The notes under the pieces are model-generated. The model did not search any database. It saw nothing but the letters and a program-made list of their open reading frames with translations, and was not told the origin of the DNA. A stretch of 49,665 nucleotides of DNA from an uncultured Treponema sp. (GTDB lineage: Bacteria > Spirochaetota > Spirochaetia > Treponematales > Treponemataceae): contig CALBXN010000040.1 of NCBI GenBank assembly GCA_937890485.1, forward strand, positions 1 through 49,665, in the 5' to 3' direction. The position numbers were made by a program, and so were the translations under genes. Below are positions 17,579 to 26,492 of the stretch, one piece after another (the first letter of the stretch is position 1; each line of letters opens with the position of its first letter).

Positions 17579-18025
17579 CTAATTACCGTTAAAGTATGGT
17601 ATTCCGCTAATATGCTGAAATTGATAATTTGTTGCGTCTTGTTTTACTTTACGTCTTAATTCTTCTAAATAAGATTGTCGTAACTTTAAGTTTTGTCCAG
17701 TTGCGAAACGATTGAAGTCTACATCTCTTAATGGTTCTTTAAATTCAAGTACATCTTGCAATTGGTCGGTATACCACATAATAACAGTCCAATCACTAAT
17801 AATGTCTATTTCAATAGTATCTAAATCCTCATCAAATGTTCGAGTTTCTAAATCATAACTTAAAGGCTTAATGGAACTTACTTCAAACTTAGGAAGACCT
17901 TTTAACATATATCCTTGTAATACTAGATTAAAATCCTCAACATCAGTTTCATATAAAGCGTCTAATTTATAATCTCTGATTATAACTAATGCCATATCAA
18001 TAACGGAGTCAAATGAGGTTGCCAT
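17579..18025 (-). CDS. Putative head-tail adaptor protein
   Basis: A 148-aa protein located where HK97/SPP1-like phages place the adaptor that docks under the portal. The N-terminus is helical (SFDSVIDMALVIIRDYKLDALYE), followed by a segment YMLKGLPKFEVSSIKPLSYDLETRTF and acidic strands, with a helical C-terminus (QSYLEELRRKVKQD). Assignment follows the order capsid, 214-aa gene, this gene, connectors; direct motif support is weak. Confidence 0.55.
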   Translation of the reverse strand: MATSFDSVIDMALVIIRDYKLDALYETDVEDFNLVLQGYMLKGLPKFEVSSIKPLSYDLETRTFDEDLDTIEIDIISDWTVIMWYTDQLQDVLEFKEPLRDVDFNRFATGQNLKLRQSYLEELRRKVKQDATNYQFQHISGIPYFNGN

Positions 18026-18043
18026 ATACCACCCTCCTTTGCT

Positions 18044-18688
18044 CTATTCTTTTATTTCTATTTTTGTGACATCTTCAATATTTACTAAATCAACACCACT
18101 TAATTTAGTAAGTTCACGTAGCAAATTATAATCTATATCTTCTCCGTTAAATTTAGACTGTTTAACAATTTCAACAATAGTACTCTTTTGTCCAATTGGT
18201 GCAAGTTTATAAAGTTCAATAGCTTTATTAACATCAGAATTTAATATATGTTTTAACTGTTCAGGCGTAAGAATATTTTTATAATCATTCTTAAGTCTAA
18301 GCTTAGTTACTACACGTTCATCGTTAATATAAAATCTACCCTTTTTAGCCATCTCTCTATTAGTTCTATTTCTCAAAGCATCTTTTAATGACGCATAGTC
18401 AATCAACTGTTCTTCATACATTTTATCAAAAGAAATAAGAACAGAACCAGCTTCTCCAAGAATATTCAATCTATTAGGAGTTAGACTAATAATTTCAATT
18501 TCTTCATCAGCACCAATATCACTATCTGCTTTATTAAACTGTGAACCATCTTGTTGATTATTTAATAAAGCTTGCATTAGCTTTTCAATTTGTTCTTGTT
18601 GTTCTAACAACCTTTGCTTTAATTCTGCAACATCATCCTTGGTTGTTTTTACAGTCTTTTCTTGAGTAGTTTTAGTTTGGTTTGCCAT
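18044..18688 (-). CDS. Head-region protein with N-terminal coiled coil
   Basis: A 214-aa protein immediately downstream of the major capsid gene. Residues ~15-50 form a Gln-rich coiled coil (DVAELKQRLLEQQEQIEKLMQALLNNQQ). The rest is mixed, with a beta segment EIEIISLTPNRLNILGEAGSVLISFDKMYEE and helical repeats. It could be a head completion or internal head protein. It does not match a family I can name. A hairpin separates it from the capsid gene. Confidence 0.5.
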   Translation of the reverse strand: MANQTKTTQEKTVKTTKDDVAELKQRLLEQQEQIEKLMQALLNNQQDGSQFNKADSDIGADEEIEIISLTPNRLNILGEAGSVLISFDKMYEEQLIDYASLKDALRNRTNREMAKKGRFYINDERVVTKLRLKNDYKNILTPEQLKHILNSDVNKAIELYKLAPIGQKSTIVEIVKQSKFNGEDIDYNLLRELTKLSGVDLVNIEDVTKIEIKE

Positions 18689-18716
18689 AATAATATCCTT
18701 TCATTCCTTTATAAAC

Positions 18717-18742
18717 AAGGGGCAACCCTAAGATTGCCCCTT
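18717..18742 (-). terminator. Hairpin/terminator downstream of the major capsid gene
   Basis: AAGGGGCAA pairs perfectly with TTGCCCCTT around an eight-base loop, followed on the minus strand by GTTTAT rather than a full U-run. It lies 28 bases past the capsid stop. It probably acts as a partial terminator or protects the 3' end of the capsid message. Confidence 0.7.
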
Positions 18743-18769
18743 AAAAATTTATAATACAATTCATTCAAA

Positions 18770-19879
18770 TTAGGAGAACTGTACGCATCCACCAACAGCG
18801 TTGGATAAGAATTCAAATGCCCATCTCTTATTGATTGTAGCATTGCTTGTCAGATTTCCATTTTCATAGAAATCATTGCTGTTAGTAAGGTCAGAACCCT
18901 CATTTACTCCCTTAACGAGCTTGTCGCTTGACGGAGAAACGATGTATACTTCATTGTCATTAAGAGCAAGGTCGAAGCTTGAGAAATCTCCAGTAGCAAC
19001 CTGCGGAAGAACTACGATATCATAATCGAAGAAGTTTTTGATAAGCTTAATGCTCATGTTATCTCCAGGAGTCGTAATTCTCCATCCGTCTGCTCCATTC
19101 GGAAGAATGTTGGAAAGTGCAGATGCTGTACCAACGATAACAGCCTTTGCACCACCATTGTAAGCAGTTACTCTTTCGCAAATCTTAAGCAGGTCAGTCT
19201 GGTCATATCCAGTAACCTTAAGATTTGCAGGCATTGTAAGAGCAGTCAGTCCTGCTCTGAATGCATTGTATGCATCCTTAGTCATTTCGGTCTGAATTGA
19301 AACGATTGCTTTTCTTACAAATTCAGCAAGAGACTCAAGACCGCAAAGAACCTTGTAAAGTGCAACCTGTACAGTAATAACATGGTTCTGTGCTACGAGA
19401 GTTTTATTTGTCTTAAATTCTTTCTGAATGAAAGAAGTTCTCTGAGCATTAGCACCTTGGCTAACAGTCATAAGACTTCTTGGTGCAATTTCAAATGATG
19501 CAGAATCACCAAAGCCAATATTTCTAACTTCAGTATACATTCCGATAGAATCAATTAATGTCATTGGAAGAACAGCATCAATCATAGCTTCAACAACAGC
19601 AAATGTAGCCCACTTAACCATTGGGTTTTTAGCCATAATCTTTACGTTCTTTTCGTTGACAGTTTCGCCTGAAAGTCTTTCGATTTCACTCATGAAAGCT
19701 TTCTGCATTTTGTCTTCTTTTTCAGCAAAAGTTTTGGACTTATCATAAGCTCCAATACTTCTACCCTTTACTTCGTCCATATAATGGCAGAAGTAATCTT
19801 GGAACAGCTCAAATACTAATGTATTATCTGAATCTGTTTGAGCCGCAAAGTTTACTATATTTACAGGAAGGTTTGCCAT
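18770..19879 (-). CDS. Major capsid protein (HK97-like fold)
   Basis: A 369-aa protein encoded after the protease-scaffold and a 184-aa probable decoration protein. Features match phage major capsid proteins: helical N-arm (~1-80), the stretch FGDSASFEIAPRSLMTVSQGAN...FIQKEFKTNKTLVAQNHVITVQVALYKVL (E-loop/P-domain region), long spine helix SLAEFVRKAIVSIQTEMTKDAYNAF, and a C-terminal A-domain with AVIVGTASALSNILPN and IKNFFDYDIVVLPQVATGD. Codon use is noticeably less AT-rich than neighbouring genes, a mark of very high expression. Ribosome site AAAGGAGATAAG. A terminator-like hairpin follows. Confidence 0.93.
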   Translation of the reverse strand: MANLPVNIVNFAAQTDSDNTLVFELFQDYFCHYMDEVKGRSIGAYDKSKTFAEKEDKMQKAFMSEIERLSGETVNEKNVKIMAKNPMVKWATFAVVEAMIDAVLPMTLIDSIGMYTEVRNIGFGDSASFEIAPRSLMTVSQGANAQRTSFIQKEFKTNKTLVAQNHVITVQVALYKVLCGLESLAEFVRKAIVSIQTEMTKDAYNAFRAGLTALTMPANLKVTGYDQTDLLKICERVTAYNGGAKAVIVGTASALSNILPNGADGWRITTPGDNMSIKLIKNFFDYDIVVLPQVATGDFSSFDLALNDNEVYIVSPSSDKLVKGVNEGSDLTNSNDFYENGNLTSNATINKRWAFEFLSNAVGGCVQFS

Positions 19880-19918
19880 TTTCTTATCTCCTTTATTTAT
19901 TTTTTTTACTCAATCAAA

Positions 19919-20473
19919 TTAGTTGTTAGTGCATTCAAGAATCCAAGCATCTACGCCCTCACCAGCAATGCTTCCGTTTGCAATGATAATCGGCTGTTTT
20001 GAGAAAATCTTGAATTGAAGTCCACCAAAACTTGAAGTTGGACTAACAACAGCCTTGAAAGTACCATCAGCCTGAATTTCTACATAAGTAGCTCCAGTAA
20101 CAGTATCAGGGTCATATCCTTCAGCGAAGAAATCTTTTGTAACCTGAATCAGGTCAACGCCAGCTACAGGCTTGAACATATCAAACGGTCTGTTTGCAAG
20201 GTTTACAAAATTTCTTGGGTCAACATCAAGACCTCTGTATTCATTAGTACCACTAACAATTGAATTAACTTCTGGTGAATAAGCCATCCATAAATCTTTT
20301 GCTACTGCTGAAGCAGGTGCCACACTAAACACATGCTTTTGACCTGCATTGGCACTCTGTCCACTGCAAACAAGAGCAGTACCATTTTCTACATTTGTTG
20401 TAGCAACGCCCACTCTATTAAGAGCATCAACGTCCATTGCCATTACGTGTGTTTGAACAAGTACTTTTGCCAT
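19919..20473 (-). CDS. Probable capsid decoration / head protein
   Basis: A 184-aa protein between protease-scaffold and major capsid genes, the usual place of a head decoration protein (compare gpD in lambda). It is beta-rich and small-residue rich (AKVLVQTHVMAMDVDALNRVG, SGQSANAGQKHVFSVAPASA, YVEIQADGTFKAVVSPTSSFGGLQFKIF). Its codon use, like that of the capsid gene, is less AT-rich than the surroundings, suggesting an abundant virion protein. Ribosome site AAAGGAGATAAAAAA. Confidence 0.65.
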   Translation of the reverse strand: MAKVLVQTHVMAMDVDALNRVGVATTNVENGTALVCSGQSANAGQKHVFSVAPASAVAKDLWMAYSPEVNSIVSGTNEYRGLDVDPRNFVNLANRPFDMFKPVAGVDLIQVTKDFFAEGYDPDTVTGATYVEIQADGTFKAVVSPTSSFGGLQFKIFSKQPIIIANGSIAGEGVDAWILECTNN

Positions 20474-20497
20474 TTTTTTATCTCCTTTTATTTATTA

Positions 20498-22276
20498 CTA
20501 ATTTACAGAATCCCACTTGCTAGTGGACTTCTTTGTGGTTTGTTGTGAAATAGCCATAGACCATTTACTTGTAAAAGACTCTTTCTTTGAAGCTTTATCA
20601 AATGCAAGAGCTTTCGCCTTATTTTTCCATCCGTCAATTTCGGATAATTTACAAGCAAGACCTTCAGCTTTAAGGCTCTCAAGAGTTTCAGAATCAACAC
20701 ATTCTCTTATCTCTTCAAGCAATTGCTGTACTGCAAAATCTCTTTCAGCACATTCTTTTTCTTCCTTATACTGTCTTAGTTCAGCAAGCTCTTTTTCTTG
20801 TTGCATAATAATATCTTCAAGCTCACTAATCTTTTCGTCTTTGCTCATTTCTTCTTCAGAAGATTCATCGGATGCACATTTTTCTTTTTCTTTTTCACAT
20901 TTTTCACAATCTTCGCATTTTCCTGTGTCAGCATCTTCAGCACATTCCTCAGTATCTTCTTCCATATCTTCTTCTTCGTCTTTCTTTTCGTCATCATCAG
21001 AAGTTGAATCAGTATCTTGAGAATCGTCTTCAGACATTTCGTCTTTATCTTCATCATCATCCTCGTCTTGAACTTCATCTTTCTTTTTTGTGTCCCAATG
21101 AATATCAGCCTTAACTGTTTTATCATCTTCGCCAACTTCTACATCAGCTTCAACACGATAACGAACATCGTCAACGGTGAAGATAATATGGTCATCTTCG
21201 ATAGAATCTACATAAGCATCGCTACCCTCATGGTCTTGAACCTCTTTGATAACATCTCCCCATGCTTCTCTACCCTCAATTTCAAATTTTGCTTTAGACA
21301 TATTCTCTTCCTCACCTTCTTCTGCTAACTTAAATTTCTTATAAAGTTTTAACACTTTAGAAACTACATCAGCTTCATCATGTTGTCTTGCATAAGCTAA
21401 AGCACTAGCTAATGCATATCTATTATAATAAAAAGTATTATTTACTAACTCCATTACTGGATATTTAAGTTTCTCTGACGGAGCATCTTCCCATCCATCT
21501 AAAACTTTTAAATATACTTTTTTTACAAGCTCTGAACGATTAGAGGCTTCCATTACCTTATCACGAATTTCTGTCTTGTCAACTTCTCCCCATGGCGTTT
21601 CTTTTAGCTCTGTAGTATTTATAGAATACGCCTTTGCAAATTTGGTTTTCCTATTTTTAACATACATATCTAATTCACTATCCTCTTTATCTGCAAGTTT
21701 TTGCCATACTGATTTATAATAATAATCACAGTTATTTTTAATTACTTTTTCGGAAAAACGTTTAATGTTAATCTCAGAACCAGGAGATGATGGTCTTACT
21801 GACATACCTAAAACTGTTACTCCCATAATATTAAAACGTTTCGCAATAGTTCCATCTTCACACTCTTCTTCTTCAACTCCCATTTCTACACTAACCGACC
21901 TTGTATTATTTGCTTGTGTAAAAATCTTACAAAACTCAGAAGCATATTGTTTAGAAATAACTCCGTCAATAACACCACGCAAGTATCCTTGATTATTTCT
22001 TTTAAATCTTACTTCTTGTTCAGTCGGTATATAGCCAACGATAGTTTCATCAGAAGCATGTCCAGTAGCATCTCCATAAGCAACTTTGGCAACTAAGAAC
22101 TTACCTAAAACTGTAAAAGCATATTTTTTAAATACTTCTTCTTTGATAGCGATTTTATGACTGTTTGGATTACAACCAAGGAAATCAATTTCTGCAACTA
22201 AAAATTCTTCTTCAGAATAATTTTCCATATTAATTGTCATTAATGTGCCATCTGACATATTATAGACTTTTTCCAA
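20498..22276 (-). CDS. Capsid maturation protease fused to scaffold
   Basis: A 592-aa protein. The TTG at 22276 is the likely start, because GAGGTGAG lies seven bases upstream; the later ATG has no ribosome site. Residues ~1-170 resemble phage prohead/maturation proteases, with SVSVEMG and IMGVTVLGMSVRPSSPGSEI, the last strand pattern common to U9/S78-type serine proteases. A middle domain (~180-370) is of unclear nature (LEGREAWGDVIKEVQDHEG). An extremely acidic low-complexity region (~370-480) is followed by a coiled coil (EKISELEDIIMQQEKELAELRQYK) and a basic tail (KSTSKWDSVN) typical of scaffolds. It precedes the decoration and capsid genes, as expected. Confidence 0.82.
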   Translation of the reverse strand: MEKVYNMSDGTLMTINMENYSEEEFLVAEIDFLGCNPNSHKIAIKEEVFKKYAFTVLGKFLVAKVAYGDATGHASDETIVGYIPTEQEVRFKRNNQGYLRGVIDGVISKQYASEFCKIFTQANNTRSVSVEMGVEEEECEDGTIAKRFNIMGVTVLGMSVRPSSPGSEINIKRFSEKVIKNNCDYYYKSVWQKLADKEDSELDMYVKNRKTKFAKAYSINTTELKETPWGEVDKTEIRDKVMEASNRSELVKKVYLKVLDGWEDAPSEKLKYPVMELVNNTFYYNRYALASALAYARQHDEADVVSKVLKLYKKFKLAEEGEEENMSKAKFEIEGREAWGDVIKEVQDHEGSDAYVDSIEDDHIIFTVDDVRYRVEADVEVGEDDKTVKADIHWDTKKKDEVQDEDDDEDKDEMSEDDSQDTDSTSDDDEKKDEEEDMEEDTEECAEDADTGKCEDCEKCEKEKEKCASDESSEEEMSKDEKISELEDIIMQQEKELAELRQYKEEKECAERDFAVQQLLEEIRECVDSETLESLKAEGLACKLSEIDGWKNKAKALAFDKASKKESFTSKWSMAISQQTTKKSTSKWDSVN

Positions 22277-22475
22277 ACTTACTCACCTCGCTTTCATTTT
22301 GTTTAACATTATATAAAATAATGTCATCTTTTAATTGTTCTGTTTTATTATAATAATGACAACCATCATAATAATATCTTGGATGATATCCCTTTTTTTG
22401 TAAATATAAAGTTAGGTCTAAGTTCTTAATACATATATATTTAGAAACATCTGTAGGTTTTTGAAGTAATAACAT
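22260..22475 (-). CDS. Small phage protein between portal and protease genes
   Basis: A 71-aa protein. The start at ATG 22475 (MLLLQKPTDVSKY) is chosen because GGAGG lies six bases upstream; the longer reading has none. It is rich in Tyr (GYHPRYYYDGCHYYN) and ends overlapping the TTG start of the protease-scaffold gene by 17 bases. Function not recognised. The 'YLQKKGYHPRYYYDG' pattern, a short alpha/beta module, recurs in small proteins of phages of Firmicutes. Confidence 0.65.
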   Translation of the reverse strand: MLLLQKPTDVSKYICIKNLDLTLYLQKKGYHPRYYYDGCHYYNKTEQLKDDIILYNVKQNESEVSKFGKSL

Positions 22476-22476
22476 A

Positions 22477-22980
22477 TTATCCCTCCAATCCAACAATACC
22501 CCAATCTTTAATCCTAAAATCAAAGGTATCAAAATCCGAAATTTGATGTGCCTTATTATTTAAAGTAATAACTTGTCCAATAACTTTATTAAAAGAATGC
22601 ATTAAAAACATAAGTTCAGCATGAACATTAATATCATCACGTTCTAATGCGCCTTTATTTGCTAATCTTATCATATCATAAGTAGCAACACATTCATCTA
22701 ATAATCTATCAAACATATCGGCTAATCCATCATACACTTCTGTATGAGGCATTACTTCAGGACGAACAGAACTTTCATCAAAATCATCTTTGATTTCAGA
22801 TACCATATCTGCCATTAAAGGAAATAAATGAGCAAGCTTATGATGAATAATATCTGAAGCTTGAACCATTGCCCAATCGTTTAACATAACAGAAACTGCT
22901 CTATCAAACAAACTATTTAAATTAAAAAATTGACCATATAAAGTATCTAAATCTTTGCTAGTTTCTTTTGTAATTAACAT
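22477..22980 (-). CDS. Helical protein next to portal, possibly ferritin-like four-helix bundle
   Basis: A 167-aa all-helical protein between the portal and protease genes. Helices carry spaced His/Asp/Glu residues (ASDIIHHKLAHLFPLMADMVSEIKDDFDE, GLADMFDRLLDECVATYDMIRLANKGALERDDINVHAELMFLMHSFN). The layout is reminiscent of Dps/ferritin-like bundles, but the metal-binding spacing is not convincing. It may be a head-assembly factor. Position conserved before the scaffold suggests a morphogenesis role. Low certainty on fold. Confidence 0.55.
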   Translation of the reverse strand: MLITKETSKDLDTLYGQFFNLNSLFDRAVSVMLNDWAMVQASDIIHHKLAHLFPLMADMVSEIKDDFDESSVRPEVMPHTEVYDGLADMFDRLLDECVATYDMIRLANKGALERDDINVHAELMFLMHSFNKVIGQVITLNNKAHQISDFDTFDFRIKDWGIVGLEG

Positions 22981-22991
22981 ATGTATTCTCC

Positions 22992-24626
22992 TTATTCACC
23001 CGAAGTATCATATTCTCTGCTATCACTAGATACATTAGCTTTTGGTGGTCTACCTGGTCTACCAGTATGAATATATTCTGTACCATCTACATTACTATTT
23101 GTATGACCTGAACCAGTATTACCTGTAGTAAATATGGATTGTAATGTAGACCTGTTTTCCAACCAAGAACCCTCTGCACTTGTTTCTTTTAGCATATAAC
23201 TAAACATTACTGGGTCATAACCAAAAGCACTAGCAAATGCAGTATCATTTAAAACGATACCAGTTTGTGCCATTTTCATAATACCGTCTTTACGCCATTC
23301 TCTTTCAAAACCATAATTACTTCCATCAAATGCAAATTTGAATTTATATTGTTTTGTTAAATTATTAACGTAAAACTCTAAGAAATTATTAAACTGAGTA
23401 TAAATTTTTTTCATTAAATTATAATCAGTTAAAATGGCATTTCGAATTTCTTCTTGAGACATTTTATCTGATGCATATAATATTCTACTAGCGCCTGCTC
23501 CACTAGCTAATGTTGTTTTAATTTGTGTTTCAGCCATAGAAGTATTTTCATCCTTGAACTGATACCACTTATTTTCATTAGATGGCATAGCACCAACTAC
23601 TATATATTTTCCAATAGCTTGTTTAACAATCTGCAATAATGTTCCAAGTATAATAGGGTCAAAAGCTGTAGCATTTGGTTCATTAGATTTTAACATTCCT
23701 ATTTCGCCTATTAAATAAGCATATGCACCTAAAGCATCTTTATCATATTGTAGCTTTCTAGTAGGAATATTCATAATAGCATCTCTCATTAAAGATGATA
23801 AAAATGGCACATTATTAAAATTAGACATATCCCATTTAAACACCCATGCTCCACTTGGTAAAGTGTTATGAAAATATAATGGACTTGTCTGAGTCCAATA
23901 CGCAAACGTACCACTTCTTTTATTAAAAGGATTAGTTGGTTTATAATTAGCAATTACATTTCCATCTTCATAGATTCTTCTCATGAATTCTTTAAACTCA
24001 GGGTCATATCCATTAATATCAACACCTGGTTGTAAAAAATAATTCATATCAAAATCATATAACAATCCTTTTTCCCATGCACCAGTTATCATACAATAAT
24101 TCTGAGGCATCAATTGTAAAGTATACTTAGGGTCATTTATATCTTCATTATTTCTAAACCAATAAAAAGCAGTTTCTGTACGCATCATTTGATGCACAAC
24201 TTTATAAAACTCTTCTTTATAATTAAAATTAGTTAAGAAATTCTCTACAATTCTTTTATCTTTTTGATATCTTGCACTTTTATATTCATCTTTCTTTTTA
24301 ACATTAACACAAGTATAAGATAAATCAAAAGATAATATATTAGCATAATATTCTAATAATCTTTTGAATGTAATTTCTGCAAATTCCGTCCATTCTTGAT
24401 ATGCTTGTAATAATTCACCAGATTCAACTGCATTATTTAAAGCTTTTGTTAAATTATCATATGTAGGAATTTGTGCATTATTATTTAAATTTCTTAAATT
24501 TTGATTAAGTAAAGAAGGAGTAAAAATATTAGAACTAATCAAATTGTCACTAAAAGAAACAAAAATTTCTTTTAACCATTGAGCTTGTTCTTCTGTCAAC
24601 ATATCTTGATTTATATCTACTTTCAA
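22992..24626 (-). CDS. Portal protein
   Basis: A 544-aa protein encoded right after the large terminase, the standard position of the portal. It starts at TTG 24626, with GGAGG eight bases upstream. The sequence has the usual portal features: a helical N-terminus, a central clip/wing-like region (PQNYCMITGAWEKGLLYDFDMNYFL), a stem-like stretch (PFLSSLMRDAIMNIPTRKLQYDKD), and a C-terminal crown with low complexity (STGNTGSGHTNSNVDG). Portals form the dodecameric DNA entry ring to which terminase docks. Assignment rests mainly on order and length with general sequence character. Confidence 0.85.
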   Translation of the reverse strand: MKVDINQDMLTEEQAQWLKEIFVSFSDNLISSNIFTPSLLNQNLRNLNNNAQIPTYDNLTKALNNAVESGELLQAYQEWTEFAEITFKRLLEYYANILSFDLSYTCVNVKKKDEYKSARYQKDKRIVENFLTNFNYKEEFYKVVHQMMRTETAFYWFRNNEDINDPKYTLQLMPQNYCMITGAWEKGLLYDFDMNYFLQPGVDINGYDPEFKEFMRRIYEDGNVIANYKPTNPFNKRSGTFAYWTQTSPLYFHNTLPSGAWVFKWDMSNFNNVPFLSSLMRDAIMNIPTRKLQYDKDALGAYAYLIGEIGMLKSNEPNATAFDPIILGTLLQIVKQAIGKYIVVGAMPSNENKWYQFKDENTSMAETQIKTTLASGAGASRILYASDKMSQEEIRNAILTDYNLMKKIYTQFNNFLEFYVNNLTKQYKFKFAFDGSNYGFEREWRKDGIMKMAQTGIVLNDTAFASAFGYDPVMFSYMLKETSAEGSWLENRSTLQSIFTTGNTGSGHTNSNVDGTEYIHTGRPGRPPKANVSSDSREYDTSGE

Positions 24627-24644
24627 TCGCCTATCCTCCTTCCT

Positions 24645-26492
24645 TTAAACTTGTATTATATTCTTCCAAGCTTCTTCGTCAAAATCATCAACTTGGTCTT
24701 CTTTTGACAGCTTGTTTTCCAATTTATTAAAAAACATATTACCATACCCCAAAGCAACTATACGGTCTTTTGTAAAAGACCTTGGCTCTTTTAATTTAAT
24801 TTTACCCTCACGAATTTCTTTACGCAATTGAATAGCTTCTTGCACCAAAAACTCAGTTTGAGTAAACGGCAACTTCTCTAACATACGTTCTCTATTAGTC
24901 ATTTTATAATAATCTGAACGTTTCACTAACTCATTATCAAACTCAATTTCGTCAATTAACAGTCTAATCTTATTATCAACCATAGCCGAACGTAAATTAC
25001 GCCACATTAAATCGTTGAAATCTGGAGTACCTTGAATTGGTATGACAACACTCTTAGCCTTAACGTCAATTGTACGTGATTGTAATTCATTAATTTTTGC
25101 TTCTGATAAAAAATGATATTTCATATCACTAACAACTGTAAAACCAGACTCATCCCATCTATCTTTATCTCTAACAGGATGAATGTAAGGTTTAGTTAAA
25201 TCATTATAATATATTTCACCACCACTTCGTAAGTCTATTAAAAGATAATCAGCTTTATAATCATAAAATAATTCACGAATTCTTTTTTGTGTCAACTCTG
25301 ACTGTCCACCACTCAATGTTTCTAAATAATCTAAATTACTAACGATTTCTCCTTTGTCATAAAATCCACTCATACATTCTATAACAGTATTATCGTTAGC
25401 TTCATACTTATTCGTTGTAGTAGAAAACGCAAAATCAACCACTAATATTCTCGTTTCATTATGTTTCTTTTCTCTATTCAAAGATTTACGATTAGAAGTT
25501 GCCTCAATATCCGTTGGTGGTTTAAAAGCTTTATGTAATCTTTGACATTTTTTTAACAATTCTAATGGGAAATACGCATCTTCTGCTTCTCCCATAGCTT
25601 CATTAAGATATTCCATACGAATATCACTCTCAGAACTTGTCTTTTGTATTTTTGCCCATTCACCCTCGGTCTTTAAACCATATTTAAGACTTGTATATAT
25701 ATCAGCCGCAAAGAAATTACAAGGAACTTTACGATTTATAAATGATTCTACAACTATTTTTTTAAACAATCTAAAATACCACTCTGCTTTATAACGTGCA
25801 GAGGTGATATAAATAGATATACCCTCTTCATAATAGTCTTTATCTTCTGCATATTCTTCTTTTTGAAGATATAATGGCTGTCTTGGATGAAGCATAGGTT
25901 CAAAAATACTATCAATGTCACCTTTTTTTAATAATCTACACTCTTCATATACTAATAATGTAGACCTTGCACCTCTTGAGCTATCCATAGCAGGCAAAAC
26001 TTTGATAAAACTACCATTAAAAAAGGAAACTTCTACCTCATCTTTGGAAGTTTTTATATTTATTTGCCCTTGTTCATACAAATATTTTAAAACAGGTGAA
26101 AGTTTTTTGACTAATTCATTTTTTATTTTTTGTTCAACCATTTTACGTCCTTGGTCAATAGTACTTGCAGTAATAACAGCTTCTGTATATGGTTTTAACA
26201 AACAAACACACACACAAAACAAAGCTACTATAAACGTTTTTGAACTAGCTCTGCTACAAATACCGAACCATATTTGACTTCTGCCCATTAAATGTAGCAT
26301 TATTCTTTGAAATGGACGAAGTTTTATTCTTAAACGTTCTTCTGCATATATATCTATATTACGTCTGTAAAATGTTGTCCATTTTTTTATCTGAGTCTTA
26401 CGTTCTTCTTCTGTGAGTTTAGGTTTAATAGATTTGTCAGTATCACGTTTTAAGCGAATAACTTTATTAATCGCTTTTTTCTCTTCAGTCAT
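24645..26492 (-). CDS. terL: Terminase large subunit
   Basis: A 615-aa packaging motor. The ATPase half shows a Q-motif-like FQRIML, a modified Walker A (GICSRASSKT, ~77-86) and Walker B with catalytic Glu (LLVYEE, 179-184), then SITSAR-like coupling residues (YITSARYKAEW, ~228). The nuclease half carries RNase H-fold aspartates in ILVVDFAFS (Asp353) and YLLIDLRSGG (Asp420). It overlaps the small-terminase-like gene by eight bases (ATGACTGA), a coupled pair. The enzyme cuts concatemers and drives DNA into the prohead through the portal encoded next. Confidence 0.93.
   Translation of the reverse strand: MTEEKKAINKVIRLKRDTDKSIKPKLTEEERKTQIKKWTTFYRRNIDIYAEERLRIKLRPFQRIMLHLMGRSQIWFGICSRASSKTFIVALFCVCVCLLKPYTEAVITASTIDQGRKMVEQKIKNELVKKLSPVLKYLYEQGQINIKTSKDEVEVSFFNGSFIKVLPAMDSSRGARSTLLVYEECRLLKKGDIDSIFEPMLHPRQPLYLQKEEYAEDKDYYEEGISIYITSARYKAEWYFRLFKKIVVESFINRKVPCNFFAADIYTSLKYGLKTEGEWAKIQKTSSESDIRMEYLNEAMGEAEDAYFPLELLKKCQRLHKAFKPPTDIEATSNRKSLNREKKHNETRILVVDFAFSTTTNKYEANDNTVIECMSGFYDKGEIVSNLDYLETLSGGQSELTQKRIRELFYDYKADYLLIDLRSGGEIYYNDLTKPYIHPVRDKDRWDESGFTVVSDMKYHFLSEAKINELQSRTIDVKAKSVVIPIQGTPDFNDLMWRNLRSAMVDNKIRLLIDEIEFDNELVKRSDYYKMTNRERMLEKLPFTQTEFLVQEAIQLRKEIREGKIKLKEPRSFTKDRIVALGYGNMFFNKLENKLSKEDQVDDFDEEAWKNIIQV

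Noticed and set aside
20517..21328. Long plus-strand ORFs opposite the acidic linker (Ser/Phe-rich)
   Set aside because: They are antisense shadows of the Asp/Glu-rich codons of the protease-scaffold gene, with no ribosome site and low-complexity translations.
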